This document shows, in pieces, positions 60,983 to 64,000 of a DNA stretch of 64,000 bases. The DNA comes from Polytrichum commune. Taxonomy: Eukaryota > Streptophyta > Polytrichopsida > Polytrichales > Polytrichaceae. Every line of letters starts with the position of its first letter. Within the stretch, counting starts at the first letter, position 1. A model generated the notes under the pieces. It was not told the origin of the DNA and made no database searches. It saw only the letters and a list, made by a program, of their open reading frames with translations. The translations under genes and the position numbers were made by a program. The stretch is taken from assembly GCA_950295325.1 (NCBI GenBank), contig OX485809.1:26908001-26972000 (forward strand), read 5' to 3'.

Positions 60983-63222
60983 TCAAGGAACAAATGGCAA
61001 GTCAGGTTCATGGCGACAAACCCTTGCAGCAGTGTACACCCTCCCTGGCCGACAGAAGTAGTTTTGGGCAGGGGCACAATCCGCATCTGTCGTGCACACA
61101 CACATACCTTCAAGTGCACAAGATGGTTGTTGAGTACTTGACATGGGCTTAGTAATCCCTAGAACCAAATCCGACCATTCACTAGAAAAGTATCTGTTAG
61201 GGTCAAGCTTGTTTCTAACAGCAAGAAACTTGTCAATAGCATTGTACGTCTTGCCTGCTCCCACTAAGAAGTGGCTTCGATTCTTTCCCCAGTGTGGCCT
61301 CGACTGGTACTTGCAGAAGGCGATCTGTTCAATCTCTTCGTATACATCTTCGTCTAGCCTGGGCGTGTTGGCATCTGCAGCTCGGTAATAGAAAAAGTCC
61401 ACCAAGGCCACGTCCTCTTGGGCGCCCAGGTACGCACCACTAGAAGCCTTCACAAAGCGGATGAGGAAGCCGGTGTACACGTCCAAACCACAAAAGCTGT
61501 ATGGCTTCTGCTCCCTGAGGAGTCTCATGTCCTGAATAAAGGCTTGCAAATTGTGCATTGGGATTGCTGCAGACGACTCAAAGAACTGCAGCCCTTTGAT
61601 CCGTTGGTCCCAGGGACAAAAATAACCGGGTTTGGGGCTCCTCTCACATCCACTTGAGGACTGCATAAGGTGTTGAGGACCAATGACTGGAAAGCCTTCG
61701 AAACCGTGACCATGCTTTTCATATCCAAACCCCACTGCGACTTGTTGGGCTATATTAGCCGTGGCGAGCAAACATTTAGGTCCTTGATCCCTTATCAGCT
61801 CTCCCTTCTCCTCTACAAGAGATTGCAATAAATTAATTCAGTCAGTTACAACAACACCATAAAATCAGAAAAATTGATCATTGTCCATATGGTGAAGTTG
61901 GGATGGGGAGATGGGTAAGACTAATTTCAGCTTTGAGCCTTTATGAGCCCGTGGAGTCAAGATAAAGTAAGCAGGTAAAAATAAACACTTTTATTTTGCA
62001 CCTACTTCTCGGAGGACATGAAGCACGCGATTAGTGTGAGATGATTAGCAGATCCAAATCATACCCTTCGCCACTTTTAATTTTGAAGCTCGTATGAATA
62101 TCTTGTAGGCGTCCCCAATTATGTTAGCTATTATGTCTAGAATTACATGTAATCCAATCTCTTTTTTCCATGTGTCTTTTTTTTTGTGTGTCCGTTCTTA
62201 GATTTACAACCAACTAAACACCACTCTAATATAGGTGCCCATTTAAATCAGACACTAAATTAGGCACATCTACCTTTCTACCTATTTCAATTCATGATGC
62301 GCTGTTTATTCCATGGACATTTGCCCTTCTGTACAGAAAGAAAGAAAGAAGTACAAAACCGAAGAGTTCAAACTTGCCCAAGTAGCAACACTGAACTCTT
62401 TCATTCCGTTCAGTTGAAACCACTACATCCTTGATGTCATGGGTTATGATTAGACTCACCACTGGTCCTTGCAGCCTCGATTTCCAAGCCAAGTAAAGGC
62501 TGGAACCCAAAGAACCGATTCACACCATCTCCTGGTGTGCTGTTGGGAGCCCTGTGATCAATCCTGTAGACAACCTGATGTGTGGAGGCAAACCAAGTGA
62601 TATCACCAAACTCCACTGTGTTGGCTATCTCGAAGATCTTGTCCTCCAGCCCCGCATCATCACAAACTTCCAAAGTCAAGTTCCTCTTAAACGCAGGCTG
62701 CAATTGCAGTGTGACCGTGGAAATGACGCCCAACACTCCCAGGGACACCTTCACGGCGTTCAGATCTTCATCTTGTACATTTAAGGTGACCACCTTCGCA
62801 TATCCTTCAGACGCATTGGCAGGTACGACCACACGCACCCCAACCACATACTCATGGACTGCACTGCCTTTCCCAAAGTGGGAGCTGCCGTGGGCTCCGG
62901 TGGCCAACACTCCACCCAGTGTGAGAGCATCCCAGTAAGGGGAATATGGGAGAGCCAGATTGGAATCAGCAATGGCGAAGGTTAGGACGCGCATCAGGAT
63001 GCCACTCTGTGCGGTCACAGTCATGGCTGAAGTGTCTACACTCACTATAGAAGAATAGTTTTTGGTGCTTATAATGACACCCGATGTGGAGCCCGGGCAT
63101 GCGAACCTGGGGAAGCTGTGCCCATATTTGGTGGCCACCTTGATCTTTTGGTTGTTCTTAACAGCCGTGGCCACTGCAGCCACTATTTCTTCCTCGGTTG
63201 TTGGATACACCACATCTGCTGC
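60983..63222 (-). CDS. L-gulonolactone oxidase-like protein (GULLO B), 5' exon not in window
   Basis: Paralogue of GULLO A in mirror orientation. Exon 2 is 63222-62460 (763 nt, as in copy A) and exon 3 is 61812-60983 (830 nt; copy A 812). The donor GTG/GTGAGT and acceptor TTGTAG/A give the same phase. It covers the whole FAD-binding and aldonolactone oxidase domains, including HWGKNR and the Cys-rich tail. It ends RVCRHEPDLPFVP, six residues longer than copy A. The FAD-domain motif reads YGHS where copy A has YSHS. Exon 2 begins at an acceptor (CTGCAG/GCAGCAG), so a signal-peptide exon is expected beyond 63223, but none is seen up to 64000. Function as for copy A. Confidence 0.85.
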
Positions 63223-64000
63223 CTGCAGGTACAAATGAACATAGAAAGTTCACTTAGAGTCTGGGTTTGGGTCGCCCTAACCCCATTGAAACGAGATTCA
63301 TGAGCACTAATACGTCCCCTCTCCCATGCAGAAATTATGAAGCAAAAGAATTCAAAAAGAATTCAACAACAAGAGATCCAGATGACCCACATGACAACAA
63401 AAGTGGAAGTATATATTCAACGGCCACTGGCTCAAGTCACGCAAATTAGTGAATGTACTGTTGAAGAAGGTTGTTCTTTTATATGTGTGTGTGGTGAACA
63501 CAAACCTCCTTACATTTCTCAAGCATGTAACTATTATGGTGACTGATTAATCTACTTGGGAGTCATTTTCTCTACTCGCCATGAGCAACTATCCACACAT
63601 CGGTTCCAGGTCACTTGGTTAGATGAACAGATGACCAATAGGAGGTTATTTGTTTCTCTGTTTCTAATGCTCCAATGTAAAAATACCCCATCTTAGCACA
63701 TTGGACCCATGGACCCATAACCAGATCGTCAAACAAAGAATCTGCAATGGTGGTATATGATAGGGTTGATTATTAGAACAGGGTGAAACGAAGGCTTGAC
63801 GTGGATTTTGCAAACTATAGTGAAACTGAAAACCTGAATTGAACATTAAGGGGATTGCGAAGGTCGTGAACTTGTCACTACACTACAATATACACCAGGG
63901 ATGCATTTTACATCATCAGGTAATGGAGCACGGCAAGATCAATGAGTCCAATACAGCACGTGTACTGTTTAGATACTGATCTTTCGCACAGTTTATATTT
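63223..64000. other. Probable intron 1 of GULLO B
   Basis: The 778 bases after the exon 2 acceptor lack a recognisable signal-peptide exon. The matching intron in copy A is 669 bases. Either the intron is longer here and exon 1 lies outside the window, or exon 1 has been lost. Short open frames show no motif. Confidence 0.45.

Noticed and set aside
60983-63222. GULLO B as a retrogene copied from GULLO A mRNA
   Set aside because: Exon identity is very high, but the intron is present in the same place and phase with diverged sequence, so an mRNA-derived copy does not fit. Conversion between genomic copies is simpler.
1-64000. tRNA, rRNA and CRISPR features
   Set aside because: None was recognised. 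The repeats present have transposon or satellite structure, and spacing typical of CRISPR arrays is absent.

Overview
The window is nuclear DNA of a land plant. The evidence is two plant-specific class VIII myosin genes, each with 23 coding exons and GT-AG introns, and two plant-type L-gulonolactone oxidase (GULLO) genes. These sit around about 34 kb of AT-rich DNA full of small DNA transposons. The long introns and the paralogue content fit a seed-free plant such as a fern or bryophyte, but that is inference; no species can be named from the sequence.

Layout. (1) 1-3200: no recognised gene. A GC-rich island at about 720-2075 carries a possible first exon on the minus strand, a 14-bp minisatellite and a perfect 15-bp palindrome. 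(2) 3208-6174, plus strand: GULLO A, three coding exons. (3) 6919-16377, minus strand: myosin VIII A, convergent with GULLO A. (4) 17436-49480: a gene-poor spacer with Tourist/PIF-Harbinger-like MITEs (TAA/TTA target duplications), a hAT-like MITE with an exact 8-bp target duplication, CACTA-like elements, a 284-bp tandem array, microsatellites and old dispersed repeats. (5) 50426-59926, plus strand: myosin VIII B. (6) 60983-63222, minus strand: GULLO B, convergent with myosin B; its first exon is not inside the window.

The two ends are therefore one inverted segmental duplication, GULLO> <MYO8 ... MYO8> <GULLO. The myosin copies are clearly diverged in protein (last exons roughly three quarters identical by eye), yet all 23 exons match in order and phase, and 20 match in exact length, including a 28-nt exon and a 14-nt microexon. 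The GULLO copies are nearly identical in their exons, with about 408 consecutive identical bases, but differ at the exon edges and through the intron between them. That pattern points to gene conversion. Both myosin leaders also hold a 41-44 codon upstream ORF starting MHE, with a stem-loop inside it, about 325 bases before the start codon.

Roles. Class VIII myosins are actin motors linked in other plants to plasmodesmata, endocytosis and the division plane. GULLO proteins are secreted FAD-dependent aldonolactone oxidoreductases linked to ascorbate synthesis. No functional connection between the two is evident beyond their being neighbours. Exons, motifs and repeats were read by eye; no searches or alignments were run.
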